A stretch of DNA of 64,000 nucleotides from an uncultured Treponema sp. GTDB taxonomy: Bacteria > Spirochaetota > Spirochaetia > Treponematales > Treponemataceae. The notes beneath the pieces were generated by a model. That model saw nothing but the letters and a program-made list of their open reading frames with translations, did not search any database and was not told the DNA's origin. The stretch is from contig CAMVCB010000002.1 of the NCBI GenBank assembly GCA_947165895.1, positions 62,001 through 126,000 on the forward strand. Direction: 5' to 3'. A program made the translations under genes and the position numbers. Positions 40,705-49,507 of the stretch are shown in pieces; position 1 is the first letter of the stretch; each line of letters begins with the position of its first letter.

Positions 40705-41497
40705 TTATCAGTGGAATGCTTTTTGTGATTTTAAATCCGTATTTAAAAAGAAAATTGAAGAGTGGCTTAATTCAGCGCCTGAGCTTCCTGCCCTGCAGAA
40801 ATCGGCGGCAGAAGCAGCAAAAACTCCTCTTTATCCTTTTGAAACTGCCGTTGTTTATAATAAAGACCTTGATAAGATAACAAAGGAAGATGTCATTCAT
40901 CTGATTGTAATAGGAGATAATCCCGGCAAGGACGAGCAGCTTGCCAAAAATAACCGCTACCTTGTCGGTCAGGCAGGAAAGCTTGCTGACGGCTTTTTTA
41001 AGAAAAATCCTCAGCTGCAGACAGATTTCAGAAAAAACGTAATCATTTTGAATAAAACTCCGGTTCACAGTGCCAAAACTGCCCAGCTGAAAAAGATGAT
41101 GAAAGATGGCGGTAAGAAAATCTGTGAGCTTATAGAAGAAAGCCAGCTCTGGATGGCTGAACAGACTGCAAAACTGCATTGCGAATTGTGCCGGGGGGCC
41201 CAGACTGCTTCTTCCAGAACTGACACTTCTGCCTTTCCGCTTCCGGAAGTCTGGCTTGTCGGTTATTCTGAGCTGAAGGACAGAGGATTTTTTATTCCTT
41301 ATAAAAATAAACTCTTCCAGACTTACAGTCAGCTTAATCCTTCAGTCTGGGATAAGGTTTATGTATTCCAGCATTTTTCGATGAACCGTTTTACAATTGA
41401 TCTTTCAGCTTATTCTGATGAAGTCAGCCTTGAAAAGATTCATGAGCTTGGAAGTCTTCACAAAAAAGAGATTTTTAGCCAGGGTGAGCGTACTTAA
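40697..41497 (+). CDS. Divergent uracil-DNA glycosylase-superfamily protein
   Basis: A 266-residue protein. The block LIVIGDNPGKDEQLAKNNRYLVGQAGKLADGFF matches motif A and the following stretch of family 4/5 UDGs (GEAPG...GRPFVGRAGQLLD). A later NVIILNKTPVH fits the middle strand, and VFQHFSMNRF is in the place of the C-terminal HPS loop. The iron-sulfur cysteines of family 4 are not seen. It might remove damaged bases, or be an inactive relative. It is translated from an ATG that overlaps the ilvY-like stop. Confidence 0.65.
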   Translation: MTDYQWNAFCDFKSVFKKKIEEWLNSAPELPALQKSAAEAAKTPLYPFETAVVYNKDLDKITKEDVIHLIVIGDNPGKDEQLAKNNRYLVGQAGKLADGFFKKNPQLQTDFRKNVIILNKTPVHSAKTAQLKKMMKDGGKKICELIEESQLWMAEQTAKLHCELCRGAQTASSRTDTSAFPLPEVWLVGYSELKDRGFFIPYKNKLFQTYSQLNPSVWDKVYVFQHFSMNRFTIDLSAYSDEVSLEKIHELGSLHKKEIFSQGERT

Positions 41498-41513
41498 ACA
41501 GGAGACACATTTT

Positions 41514-42161
41514 ATGAAATTTGAACACGTATTTTTTGATTTAGACGGTACTTTGACAGATTCCCAGGAAGGAATCCTCAATTCTTTTAGAAATGTTTTT
41601 AAGCATTTGAGCCTTGAAATCCCTGATTATCAGACCTTGTGTACCTTCATCGGGCCGCCGCTTTTTGTCACTTTTACAGAAATTCTTGGTTTTTCTATGG
41701 AAAAATCAGAAGAATGTGTTAAGGTTTTCAGAAATTATTATGAAACAAAGGGCTATCTGGAAAACCGGGTCTATGAAGGGATCCCGGAACTGCTGTCTCA
41801 ATTAAAAAAGGTAGGAGTAAAGCTTTCTGTTGCAACATCAAAGCCGGAAGTGACAGCAAAACTGATTATTAAACATTTTGACCTTGAAAAATATTTTGAC
41901 CACATCTGCGGCAGCATTTCAGATGATGTCCGAAGTAAAAAATCAGAAGTGATTGAATACGCAATCGAAACAAATAAGATTTCTGACCGCTCAAAAATCC
42001 TTATGGTTGGGGACAGAAAATTTGATGTGGAAGGCGCTGCAAAAACCGGGCTTAAATGTGCCGGAGTTCTTTACGGCTACGGAAGTGAAGAAGAATTTAA
42101 AAAAGCAGGAGCCGCATTTATTGCAAAAACTCCTGCTGATATTCTAAAAATTGTTTTATAG
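41514..42161 (+). CDS. HAD-family phosphatase, phosphoglycolate phosphatase-like
   Basis: A 215-residue HAD hydrolase. Motif I is FFDLDGTLTDS (nucleophile Asp 9), motif II SVATSKP, and motif IV MVGDRKFDVEGAAKTGLKCAGVLYGYG; the helical cap lies between I and II. This is the Gph/PgmB-like subgroup; the substrate is a small phosphorylated metabolite. AGGAG at 41500-41504 supports the ATG at 41514, rather than an upstream in-frame start inside the previous gene. Confidence 0.9.
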   Translation: MKFEHVFFDLDGTLTDSQEGILNSFRNVFKHLSLEIPDYQTLCTFIGPPLFVTFTEILGFSMEKSEECVKVFRNYYETKGYLENRVYEGIPELLSQLKKVGVKLSVATSKPEVTAKLIIKHFDLEKYFDHICGSISDDVRSKKSEVIEYAIETNKISDRSKILMVGDRKFDVEGAAKTGLKCAGVLYGYGSEEEFKKAGAAFIAKTPADILKIVL

Positions 42162-42186
42162 TGCTGTCATTAGCCGGGCAAGGGAC

Positions 42187-42759
42187 CTATAAATTTGCCA
42201 TTATGTAGGCACAGATTGAGTTGTCCCAGGTATTGTTTCCCCGCGGCAGAATCTTCCAGTACATTCCCAGTGTCGGATAGTAGCGGGATTTTCCGTCGTG
42301 GGCAAAATTGTATTCTGCAAGGATTTTTATTCCGTTTCCCCAGGCTGATGTGTCAGAAAATTTTGATACTTCGTCTGTTTCCACAAAATCAGTGCGGGCG
42401 CCCAGAACATAGGCAAGTCCCGTGCAGAAGCCTGCAAGGTTAGGGAAAACTTTAATTCCCAGGGAAAAATCATAGTTCAGGTGATTTGAATACTGCGAGC
42501 CCTTCCAGATAAAATCGCAGATTAAATCAGAGCCAATAAAAAATGTTGCATTGTCAGAAACGTTGAAATTTGCAGAAGCAAGAGTTCCAATGATTATTCT
42601 GCTTGGATCCGACATGCTTTTATTACAGTCATTTACATAGGCTGAGCCGTAAAAGGGAATACCCGAAGCAAGTCCGATTGAAAAGCCGAAAAAGCTCTGG
42701 TAGGCAAAAGCACAGTTTGCGGCAAGCAGAATAATCAGTGATAGAAATATTTTTTTCAT
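42187..42759 (-). CDS. Exported hypothetical protein, outer-membrane barrel-like
   Basis: A 190-residue protein with a signal peptide (MKKIFLSLIILLAANCAFA). The mature part has alternating strands (FFGFSIGLASGIPFYGSAYV, SANFNVSDNATFFIGSDLICDF, NYDFSLGIKVFPNL, GIKILAEYNFAHDGKSRYYPTLGMYWKI) typical of small beta barrels. The second ATG (42759), 7 nt after GAGGA, was preferred to in-frame upstream starts. It is last in a minus-strand series of small genes. Confidence 0.75.
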   Translation of the reverse strand: MKKIFLSLIILLAANCAFAYQSFFGFSIGLASGIPFYGSAYVNDCNKSMSDPSRIIIGTLASANFNVSDNATFFIGSDLICDFIWKGSQYSNHLNYDFSLGIKVFPNLAGFCTGLAYVLGARTDFVETDEVSKFSDTSAWGNGIKILAEYNFAHDGKSRYYPTLGMYWKILPRGNNTWDNSICAYIMANL

Positions 42760-42778
42760 TTTTGTCCTCATATTATTA

Positions 42779-43231
42779 TTAACGGTAAACAACTTTAAAT
42801 GTCTGAAAAACAAGCTTTATATCAGGTGTAAACTCAAAGCCGACTAGGGCTCCTTCATCCTCAAGGCTTTCCTGCTGGCGTTCCTTCCAGGCGCCGAGGT
42901 TTTCGTCCTCTCCCTCCTGCTTTGCCATTTCCCAGGTTACCTCATTAAAAGGAACGATTTCTACGCTTTCAAGCTCGATTACACACTGAGGTTTATTTGC
43001 CCGGTCAACAACAATGTAAAGCTCTCCCGAAACAGGAAGAGGCTCCATATCAATAGAAAAAGTCGGCCAGCTTGCAAAAAAGGCAGTTTTCTGTCCTCCA
43101 AGAACAAGGGCAAGCTTTTCATTTCCTACAAAGCCCTTTGCTTCAAAGTTCAAATCGCCCGAGCATTTGTCATCTTCGTTCAGGCCGCTTGCCTTTATGA
43201 ATTTTTCCCAGTATTGGTCCAGTTCTGTCAT
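42779..43231 (-). CDS. ASCH-domain protein
   Basis: A 150-residue protein. The order GELYIVVDRANKPQCVIELESVEIVPFNEVTWEMAKQEGEDENLGAWKERQ matches ASCH-domain proteins, which have a PUA-like fold and are thought to bind RNA or modified nucleosides. The motif GxKxxxxR is weakly visible around residue 35-50 (GNEKLALVLGGQK). AAGGAG precedes the ATG. Neighbours give no clear function. Confidence 0.8.
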   Translation of the reverse strand: MTELDQYWEKFIKASGLNEDDKCSGDLNFEAKGFVGNEKLALVLGGQKTAFFASWPTFSIDMEPLPVSGELYIVVDRANKPQCVIELESVEIVPFNEVTWEMAKQEGEDENLGAWKERQQESLEDEGALVGFEFTPDIKLVFQTFKVVYR

Positions 43232-43257
43232 TGAAAAATCTCCTTAAAAAATCATCC

Positions 43258-43548
43258 TCAGCGCTTGCAAAGCATGATTATAAATCCCAGCATAAAAAAT
43301 AATGCCGGAATGACAAGGCAGGCAAGGGAAATTACAGGAATTCCGAATAAAAGTATTCTGCCTTTAGAAAGAATTCCCAGTTCTATCAGAATTTCGCAGA
43401 CTGTGCCCGCATAATTAAATAAAAATCCGCAGATTACGCTCATCCAGGCTGGATCCCTCAGCTTAGACATCAGAAGGATGGCTAGAAAAGTGACAAGTCC
43501 GTAAACTGCAAGCTTGATAATATAAAATAAAATATCTGGATTCATCAT
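43258..43548 (-). CDS. Small membrane protein, unknown
   Basis: A 96-residue protein with three hydrophobic segments (about 5-27, 35-55, 65-93). No family was recognised. The start has two ATG in a row (43548 and 43545) without a clear ribosome site. It lies 13 nt after the preceding gene on the minus strand, so it is probably in the same transcript. Confidence 0.6.
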   Translation of the reverse strand: MMNPDILFYIIKLAVYGLVTFLAILLMSKLRDPAWMSVICGFLFNYAGTVCEILIELGILSKGRILLFGIPVISLACLVIPALFFMLGFIIMLCKR

Positions 43549-43561
43549 TTAATTTTCGACA

Positions 43562-44356
43562 TTAAAACTCAAAAGGTGAGTTTTTAATTGCCGAAAAATT
43601 TCCTTTATCTACCTTGTAAGGCACAAAGGATTGCCCTTCAAAAGAGGGATTAATGATGATGTGTTTATCCAGACAGTAAAGGACAAATTCATCGTATTTG
43701 TCCCTGGGAATTTTTGGAATAAGGTGGCAGCCTTTTCTGGTAAAATATTTATTGAGGAAGGTGTCGTAAATAAACCAGTCCTTTTCCTGCCGGATTTTTT
43801 CCTCGGCCAGATAGTCGTAAATGCCTCTTGTAATGGCAGTTTCAAGGGCAAAAGGAAGCTTGATTTCACCCGGAAGCTGCTTGAGATTTTCACACTTTTC
43901 CATGCAAATGTTTTTATCTACAGCCAGCAGAAAAACGCTGTTTGTCCAGCTTAAAGGAGGGCTCAAAATTACAGCTTCAAACGAAGAATAATCAATATCT
44001 TTATTAAAAGCTTTCCATACCGCAGAATTATCTTTAGAAAAAGAAAGTGAGGCCGTAAGTGCCGATTTTTTGTCTGAAAAGGCGTAAAAATTTACTTCTT
44101 TTTTGAGAAGGGTAGAAAGAGCTTTCTTCAGGCGGAAAGCTTCTTCTGTCCTGAAGCTTCCAGTAAGACCGCGGGAAAGAATGTTTTTCATATGGGTAAA
44201 AGCGGAGCCTGCCTGCCAGCCAAGAATGGCCCGGCCATCTTCAAGAAACATGTCTGTAAGGCGCACACCTTTTTTTGTATAAAGGAAATAGCCTCTTGCT
44301 CTTGTAACGGCACCGTATCTTTTATAAATCTCTTCTGAAAGTTCTTTTGTGGTCAT
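43562..44356 (-). CDS. Hypothetical protein with aminotransferase-like N terminus
   Basis: A 264-residue protein. RYGAVTRARGYFLYTKKGVRLTDMFLEDGRAILGW resembles the first strands of class III PLP aminotransferases (G-x-x-L-x-D-x-x-G), and SSFEAVILSPPLSW recalls a later strand. The PLP lysine region and the rest of the fold are missing, and the length is far below 400. It could be a shortened derivative with another role. AAGGAA precedes the ATG. It sits 9 nt after the sugar-binding lipoprotein gene on the same strand. Confidence 0.6.
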   Translation of the reverse strand: MTTKELSEEIYKRYGAVTRARGYFLYTKKGVRLTDMFLEDGRAILGWQAGSAFTHMKNILSRGLTGSFRTEEAFRLKKALSTLLKKEVNFYAFSDKKSALTASLSFSKDNSAVWKAFNKDIDYSSFEAVILSPPLSWTNSVFLLAVDKNICMEKCENLKQLPGEIKLPFALETAITRGIYDYLAEEKIRQEKDWFIYDTFLNKYFTRKGCHLIPKIPRDKYDEFVLYCLDKHIIINPSFEGQSFVPYKVDKGNFSAIKNSPFEF

Positions 44357-44365
44357 CGTAATTCC

Positions 44366-45424
44366 TTATTTGTAAATCTCTGATTTTGAATGGAAGCCTG
44401 AATTTATAATTATCTCTTCTATGTTGTTTTTGTCAACCAAGGTCGGCTTGAGCCAGAAAACCGGGACATCTTTTGCTCCGTTATTGATTTTTTCAGAAAT
44501 TCCTTCGATTTTATCCGCGCTTTTAGATTTAGCCAGTTCAACCGCAAGCTCCGCAGATTTTTCTGCCAGCTCCATAATCGGCTTGTAAATCGTAAAATCC
44601 TGTGAGCCGTTCAGAATGTTCTGGCAGGCTTCTATGTCGGCATCCTGACCGCAGATTGGAATATGTCCGTTGTACTTGCATTCCCGCAGGGCCTGCAGAA
44701 GGCTGGAAGCAATGGCATCGTTTCCGCAGATAAGCACTTCAGGAATCTTTTTTGAGCTGATAAGTTCCAGCATGTGCTGGTAGGAAAGATCGTAATTCCA
44801 TCCGTCTGTATAAAAAATATTATTGATGTTTATATGACGGCCTATTATTGCCTGACGAAGTCCTGTCGAAACCATAGTCATGTTAAAATCTTCTTTTGCG
44901 CCAAGAATACAGTACCAGTTCCTTTTTGTCGTTCTGTTCAGCATACCGTTTGCCATAAGGCGGCCAACCTCATAGCAGTCAATCGTAACGTAAAGGTCAA
45001 CGTCGCAGTTGCGGATAAGCCTGTCATAGCTTACAACCGGAATATTTTTTGCCCGGATTTTCTGAACTGAATCCGAAAGCTCTTCAGCGTCCTTTGGAAC
45101 AATTACAAGAACATCAATTCCCTTTTCGCCAAGGTAGTGAATCTGTCGTTTCTGTTCGTCCAGGTTGTTTCCGGCATTCTGCACTATGATGTTTGCCCCC
45201 AGTTCATTTACAGTGTTCATAAAAACATCAAGATCGCGCTGCCATCTTTCCATTGCAAGTGTGTCGATTGAAAAACCTACGGTGATTTTTCCGGAAGTCT
45301 GGGCATCTTTTTTTGCTGATTTTATTCCGCCCAGAACTTCAGTTTTTTTGTTGCAGCCGGTAAGGGCAAAAGTTCCGGTAAGAAGAATTGTATAAATAAT
45401 TTTTTTAAATCCATTTTTTTTCAT
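44366..45424 (-). CDS. Xylose/ribose-type periplasmic sugar-binding lipoprotein
   Basis: A 352-residue protein with a lipobox (TFALTGC, Cys near 24) and a type I periplasmic binding fold: ITVGFSIDTLAMERWQRDLDVFMNTV, NAGNNLDEQKRQIHYLGEKGIDVLVIVPKDA, VVSYDRLIRNCDVDLYVTIDCYEVGRLMA, GNDAIASSLLQAL and PICGQDADIEACQNI. This is the XylF side of the RbsB family. No ABC permease or ATPase genes follow, so it may serve as a sensor for the adjacent two-component system rather than a transporter. Confidence 0.88.
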   Translation of the reverse strand: MKKNGFKKIIYTILLTGTFALTGCNKKTEVLGGIKSAKKDAQTSGKITVGFSIDTLAMERWQRDLDVFMNTVNELGANIIVQNAGNNLDEQKRQIHYLGEKGIDVLVIVPKDAEELSDSVQKIRAKNIPVVSYDRLIRNCDVDLYVTIDCYEVGRLMANGMLNRTTKRNWYCILGAKEDFNMTMVSTGLRQAIIGRHININNIFYTDGWNYDLSYQHMLELISSKKIPEVLICGNDAIASSLLQALRECKYNGHIPICGQDADIEACQNILNGSQDFTIYKPIMELAEKSAELAVELAKSKSADKIEGISEKINNGAKDVPVFWLKPTLVDKNNIEEIIINSGFHSKSEIYK

Positions 45425-45432
45425 AAACTGTC

Positions 45433-46980
45433 CTAGTTATTCCTGAATTCCGACGGTGAAATTCCGAATTTATTTTTAAATAATCTTGAAAAATAATTCT
45501 GGTCGTTATAGCCGGTAAAGGCTGTGATTTCCTTTATGGAATATTTTGTTTCGCTGAGAAGCTGTCTTGCCCTTTCAAGCCGTTTGTTTGTCACAAAGTT
45601 TACGATATTTTCCGATTTTTCTTCCTTAAAAAGCTTACTCAGATAGAAGGTGCTGACTTCTGCAATGTTTGCCAGCACATCAAGCGACAAATCCTTATCA
45701 AGATTATTATCGATGTAGCTGCAAACCTTTTCAATAATAGGATTTTCCTTCTGCTTTTTTTCAGATGATATGGCACTTACGCAGTCTGAAATAAGCAGGC
45801 TGACAAAATCTTTCAGGGCAGAATTACTGTATTCCGCCGCAAAGAAAGAAAATAAATCATCAAATTTTGAATTTGAATAGGAAGGAACTGCTTCAAAAGT
45901 GATGTTTTTTGCATTTACTAGAAATTCAATCAAAGCTGATTTTAATTTTGTCTGATTGAGGCAGCTTTCTTCCAGTGCAGTAAAATATTCATCAAAAAGT
46001 GAGCGGACGCCGGTTAAATCTGCAATCTTAATGCGGTTATAAAGCTTTTTCTCAAGTTCAGGCAGCTTTGTTCCGGGCGTTTTGTTTTCTTCATCACTTC
46101 CAAAAAAGTTAATACCGCCGTCTGCGGCAACCTTATTTAAGGCATGAAGAGAATCCTTGTAAGACTGAATAATCTGATTTTTTTCGCTTTCAATTTTACT
46201 AACTCCGATTCTGATTCCGCTTCCAATCTTATTGCTGAGAATGTGATAAATCCTTTTCATCTCCTGCTGAAAATCCTGATAGTCAGAATAATCTTCCGGC
46301 AGAGGAAAGAAAACCGCAATTCTGTTAATAACAAAAGAAGAAACAAGAAAGCGGTGCTGTTCGTTCAGAACAGACCGTACATTCATATAGGTGTCCTGCT
46401 GGTTGCTTTTTGTAACACGGGGAATTTCCATGGTAAAAAAACACCAGAGGGGATTTTCGATATTAAAGTATTCAAGGTAGGATGATAAATCGCTGTTCAT
46501 CTCGCCGTTGAAAATCACCGAATACATAAAATCGTTTTCAATCATAGGAGAGAACATATCCAGCTTTCTTTGCAGGGCATCTTCGTCAAAATGCTGGCCC
46601 CGCCTGTTATCCACAATGTTCATGGATTCTCTGACAGTCTGAATGATTACGTTTCGGTTTACCGGCTTTGTTATGTACTTAAAAACGCCAAGATTCATTG
46701 CTTCCTGTGCGTACTGGAAGCGGTCGAAGGCACTGATAATTATGATAACAGTTTCCGGCCTCAGTTTGTTGATACAGCTTACAGTATCAAGACCCGTAAG
46801 GCCTGGCATGTTTATATCCATAAAAACAATGTCAATTTTTTCCTGATTTATTATCTGCAGGGCATCGGTACCGGACTGGGCGGTAAAAAGAGTCACGTTT
46901 GAATCAAAATTCTTTGAAATGATGAATTTAAGAGAATCTATGGCTATCTGTTCGTCGTCTGTTATAAGTATGTTATACAT
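45433..46980 (-). CDS. AraC-type response regulator (YesN-like)
   Basis: A 515-residue regulator. The receiver domain (1-120) has the acidic pair DDE at 8-10, the phosphorylation site D55 (IVFMDINMPG) and K104-type Lys in ITKPVN. A middle linker of about 290 residues is followed by a C-terminal double AraC helix-turn-helix: LDVLANIAEVSTFYLSKLFKEE and YSIKEITAFTGYNDQNYFSRLFKNKFGISPSEFR. Its start overlaps the kinase stop by 8 nt. It likely controls sugar-use genes, perhaps the binding-protein gene directly downstream. Confidence 0.92.
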   Translation of the reverse strand: MYNILITDDEQIAIDSLKFIISKNFDSNVTLFTAQSGTDALQIINQEKIDIVFMDINMPGLTGLDTVSCINKLRPETVIIIISAFDRFQYAQEAMNLGVFKYITKPVNRNVIIQTVRESMNIVDNRRGQHFDEDALQRKLDMFSPMIENDFMYSVIFNGEMNSDLSSYLEYFNIENPLWCFFTMEIPRVTKSNQQDTYMNVRSVLNEQHRFLVSSFVINRIAVFFPLPEDYSDYQDFQQEMKRIYHILSNKIGSGIRIGVSKIESEKNQIIQSYKDSLHALNKVAADGGINFFGSDEENKTPGTKLPELEKKLYNRIKIADLTGVRSLFDEYFTALEESCLNQTKLKSALIEFLVNAKNITFEAVPSYSNSKFDDLFSFFAAEYSNSALKDFVSLLISDCVSAISSEKKQKENPIIEKVCSYIDNNLDKDLSLDVLANIAEVSTFYLSKLFKEEKSENIVNFVTNKRLERARQLLSETKYSIKEITAFTGYNDQNYFSRLFKNKFGISPSEFRNN

Positions 46981-48535
46981 TTGTCGGAATCCTGATTATA
47001 AATTTTGTTCCCTGTCCGTCATCGTTTTCTGTGATGTCAAAAACATCGTTTCTATGAAAATACAGCTTAAGCCGCATAAATACGTTGATTAAGCCGGTTC
47101 CGTTTCCGCCTTCCTCTTTTTTTACTGCTGTTGAATCCAGCGAAACAAGGACATTCTGAAGTCCGTCCTTATCGGAATTCTGAACGGCGTCAAAAATATT
47201 TTTCCGGATTTGCGCCGGGAAACCGCTTCCGTTATCAGAAACAGAAATCTGAATGAACTTATTTAAGCGTTCGATTTTTAATACAACCCGGCCGATAGAA
47301 TTTTTCAGTCCGTGCTTGATGCAGTTTTCTACCAGAGGCTGCAGGGTCATAACCGGAATCTGCTCTGTAAATTCAGTTGCCAGTCCGTTTTGCGGCAGAA
47401 CCTTTTCAAACTGAAGGCGGTTTCCAAAGCGGACGCTCATTATGTAAACAAAATTATCAACCAATTTAAGTTCTTCGTCAATTGAGACTGTCTTGTTCTT
47501 CTGCTGTATGTTATAGCGGAAAAAATCTGCTGTCTGTTCGATGAAAAAACAGGTTTTATCGGCTCCCTCCATCATGGCAAGCTGGGCGCCGGTGTTCAGA
47601 GTGTTAAACAAAAAGTGAGGGTTAATCTGATTCTGCAGGGCACGAAGCTGGGCATCGGCATAAAGGGCCTGCATTTCAACTTCCTTTTCCTTGAGTTCAG
47701 CTTCGGTTACAGCCTTTTCCCAGATTGCGTCGATGTATTCCCGGATACTGATAATCATGCGGTCAAAAGCATCACAGATATTTCCGATTTCATCGTGTTT
47801 TTTTGCATAGAAAAGAGGTACATTAAAATCTCGCTGGGAAATTTTGTGAGCTACACTGGAAATCTGCTTGAGAGGCTTTACAATCTGCGAAACAGAGAAA
47901 TACATGACAGTCACAATAATAGAAGAAACTGTTAAAAATAGAAGAAAACTCAACTTGTAAAGGCTGTTCATCTGGTCCAGGTTGTGATTGTAATTCATGG
48001 CGTTCTGCTGCAAAAGAAGGGAGTTGAATTCAGAAAGCTGGGCCATCAGCATATTGTAACAGCTGATTGTACGTGAATAATAATCATTAAGCGAAGCAAA
48101 GTCGTTTGCCCGCCTTGCGTAAATTGCTTTTCCGCTGTAAAGAAGGAAGGTCTTGGTAAACTGTGATACAAGATATTCTTTTTGCAGAACAATGTCCTGG
48201 GAAGGTCTCATCTGCATTTTTTCCTGATATTCAGAAACCTTATTTTTTGAGCTGTAATAAGAGTCGATACTGTCAAAGGTATGGAAGTTGATGTAATTTT
48301 CCAAAGCCTTTTCTGTCAGATTCAGAGAGTCTGTAAATGATGTAAGCTCCATATTGGATTTATAGGCGCTGCCGATTATTTTTACTGAATAATATTCGAC
48401 CCTGTAAACGATAAGAAGAGTTACCATCAGGATGAAAATCGAGACAAAAATTGAAAGCATGATTCGCCATCTGAGACTTTTGCTCTGAAAATACTGAATT
48501 ATTCGGATGAAAAACAGAAGGCATTTTCCTATCAT
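46973..48535 (-). CDS. Sensor histidine kinase (YesM/LytS-like)
   Basis: A 520-residue membrane kinase. Membrane helices at about 27-45 and 195-217 frame a 150-residue periplasmic helical sensor. A HAMP domain follows (MYFSVSQIVKPLKQISSVAH). The kinase core has H307 in QINPHFLFNTLNT and the ATP part TLQPLVENCIKHGL, then DNGSGFP and GNGTGLINVFMRL. The start overlaps the upstream binding-protein gene by 4 nt (ATGA). Confidence 0.93.
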   Translation of the reverse strand: MIGKCLLFFIRIIQYFQSKSLRWRIMLSIFVSIFILMVTLLIVYRVEYYSVKIIGSAYKSNMELTSFTDSLNLTEKALENYINFHTFDSIDSYYSSKNKVSEYQEKMQMRPSQDIVLQKEYLVSQFTKTFLLYSGKAIYARRANDFASLNDYYSRTISCYNMLMAQLSEFNSLLLQQNAMNYNHNLDQMNSLYKLSFLLFLTVSSIIVTVMYFSVSQIVKPLKQISSVAHKISQRDFNVPLFYAKKHDEIGNICDAFDRMIISIREYIDAIWEKAVTEAELKEKEVEMQALYADAQLRALQNQINPHFLFNTLNTGAQLAMMEGADKTCFFIEQTADFFRYNIQQKNKTVSIDEELKLVDNFVYIMSVRFGNRLQFEKVLPQNGLATEFTEQIPVMTLQPLVENCIKHGLKNSIGRVVLKIERLNKFIQISVSDNGSGFPAQIRKNIFDAVQNSDKDGLQNVLVSLDSTAVKKEEGGNGTGLINVFMRLKLYFHRNDVFDITENDDGQGTKFIIRIPTNV

Positions 48536-49503
48536 TTTTTTGCCTTCCTTATCTGAATTTCTGCGTTCAGATAGTTGTTGGAGTTGTGCAGGGCAAAATA
48601 TTCAAAAATCTCTGAAATTGCAAGCTGCCCGATTCTTTTTGGATCCGCCGCAATGATTTCAGTTATTTTTCCACGATTGTAAAGGTTTTCCGTAATTTCC
48701 GAGTTTCCTACGCTGATGATATCTGAGCGCACATCATTATATGCAGAAAGAATTTGCGAAGTCTGGACGGCGTCATATTCGTTCAGGGTGATAAAAACAA
48801 TTTTTTCCCCGGCCTTAATGTTATATTTTTCCATGAGTTCAAATTCGCGGGGTACACTCTCCGTGATATTCAGGGTAAAATTTGAATCTGCTTCCTTTGC
48901 AAGTGCTGAATAAAAACTGTTCATAAAGCTTGAATTCTGGCTGCTGTTTCCAATGTTCCCCTGCAGCAAAAAAATTTTCCCGTCAGCTTTTGCAAGCATG
49001 ATTGCTTCTTCGGCAGTTTTCTTTCCCATTTCCGAATAGTTAATACCGATGTAGGCAACCTGAGGAATCTGCGGGTGGTAGTTTCCGATTGTAATAACAG
49101 GAATGGGCTGCGAATCATTTTTCTCGGGCATTGTAATATCATTAAGTTTTTCATTCTGTGGTAAATATGCAATCACTGCATCCGCATTTGAAAAAGAAAC
49201 ATAATCAAAAAGATGCTGAAGACTTTCATTCTGGGCGTAAGAATTTGGAACATAAAGCTCTACGATAGAATTGTAGTTTTCACTGATGGAATCAGCGCCT
49301 TCAAAAACCTGGGAAAGAAAAAGGGCATTTTCATAGTCGCCGGTTACGACAATATGATAATTTCTGTCCTCAAGGACATTTTCAAATTCCAGAGCCCGGT
49401 CTTTCAAATAGGAAGCAAGCGAAATGCCGAACAGGGTAATAAAAAAGAGGGAGATTGAGACAAAGAGAATGGAAAAGAAATTAAATTTAACTTTTTTAAG
49501 CAT
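48532..49503 (-). CDS. Membrane-anchored periplasmic binding protein, sensor partner
   Basis: A 323-residue protein with one N-terminal membrane helix (about 10-33) and an RbsB/LacI-type sugar-binding fold (HIVVTGDYENALFLSQVFEGA, NADAVIAYLPQNEKL, VAYIGINYSEMGKKTAEEAI, KIFLLQGNIGNSS, VGNSEITENLYN). The helix is uncleaved-looking, with no lipobox. Its ATG is 4 nt after the clpA stop and its stop overlaps the kinase gene, so it is the first partner of the module. The order binding protein-kinase-AraC regulator resembles the XylFII-LytS-YesN xylose sensing set of clostridia. Confidence 0.85.
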   Translation of the reverse strand: MLKKVKFNFFSILFVSISLFFITLFGISLASYLKDRALEFENVLEDRNYHIVVTGDYENALFLSQVFEGADSISENYNSIVELYVPNSYAQNESLQHLFDYVSFSNADAVIAYLPQNEKLNDITMPEKNDSQPIPVITIGNYHPQIPQVAYIGINYSEMGKKTAEEAIMLAKADGKIFLLQGNIGNSSQNSSFMNSFYSALAKEADSNFTLNITESVPREFELMEKYNIKAGEKIVFITLNEYDAVQTSQILSAYNDVRSDIISVGNSEITENLYNRGKITEIIAADPKRIGQLAISEIFEYFALHNSNNYLNAEIQIRKAKK

Positions 49504-49507
49504 TTTT

